A DNA stretch of 64,000 nt, taken from the NCBI GenBank assembly GCA_024236295.1, contig JACKKT010000009.1, positions 75,321 to 139,320 of the forward strand, in the 5' to 3' direction. Within the stretch, counting starts at the first letter, position 1; each line of letters begins with the position of its first letter. The notes beneath the pieces are model-generated. The model did not search any database, was not told the origin of the DNA, and was given only the letters and a program-made list of their open reading frames with translations. Both the position numbers and the translations under genes were made by a program. Of the stretch, positions 63,932 through 64,000 are shown in pieces. The stretch comes from Kordiimonadaceae bacterium. GTDB taxonomy: Bacteria; Pseudomonadota; Alphaproteobacteria; Sphingomonadales; Emcibacteraceae.

Positions 63932-64000
63932 TAGAATTTTTTGAGTAGTTTGAGTTGTAGTAACTGAGTTTAGGTGGTCCCGGTTTATTCTGTATAAACA

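Overview
This 64-kb window is chromosomal DNA from a bacterium that looks like an alphaproteobacterium. The signs are glyQ-glyS-ppdK in one operon, apaG beside metZ, a fused CysN-CysC, a ferredoxin-NADP reductase of the thioredoxin-reductase type and a tRNA with an encoded CCA end. The DNA is moderately AT-rich and becomes clearly AT-richer between about 14 and 33 kb. A marine, Emcibacter/Kordiimonas-like lineage would fit, but that is inference. No rRNA, CRISPR array, transposase, integrase or phage gene is visible.

Layout. 0-0.3 kb: the cut 5' end of a polysaccharide deacetylase (minus). 0.5-6.8 kb: glyQ, glyS, ppdK and a DUF3047 lipoprotein. 6.8-11.1 kb: two small proteins, prfC, a PAS-domain gene broken by one in-frame stop, a nitroreductase and a DUF4136-type lipoprotein. 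11.23 kb: tRNA-Val(GAC). 11.4-33.3 kb: cysD and cysNC (PAPS synthesis) followed by a long plus-strand surface-polysaccharide locus. It holds Wzi, a Wzz-like protein, a set for an amino/acylamino sugar (two DegT aminotransferases, a Gfo/Idh/MocA oxidoreductase, an SDR epimerase and a WbpD-like N-acetyltransferase), three further hexapeptide acyltransferases, a Wzx flippase, a Wzy-like polymerase, two GT4-type glycosyltransferases, a sulfotransferase, a CE4-like deacetylase and a WecG/TagA transferase. A 750-bp stretch at 22.4-23.1 kb holds only what look like decayed gene pieces.

33.4-47.5 kb: metabolic genes. These are an AhpD-like protein, enoyl-CoA hydratase, fadH, a DUF1272 protein, an M20-family protein with altered metal ligands, a radical SAM protein, metZ, apaG, folE, a GT87 + GT2/GtrA pair, a 43-aa membrane protein coupled to argE, and leuA preceded by a Leu-rich leader peptide and hairpins. 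47.7-53.1 kb: the cell-elongation operon mreB-mreC-mreD-mrdA-rodA. 53.1-64 kb: tag, ygfZ, a dihydroorotase-like protein lacking metal ligands, an MscS channel, two convergent VanZ-like proteins, ferredoxin-NADP reductase, a PepSY protein with an OmpR-type two-component system, and a glycine-zipper lipoprotein.

The main biological story is that PAPS-making genes lie directly upstream of a Wzx/Wzy-type locus with its own sulfotransferase, so the locus probably makes a sulfated, acylated acidic surface polysaccharide. The initiating phosphoglycosyltransferase and the export complex (Wza/Wzc) are not here and must be encoded elsewhere.
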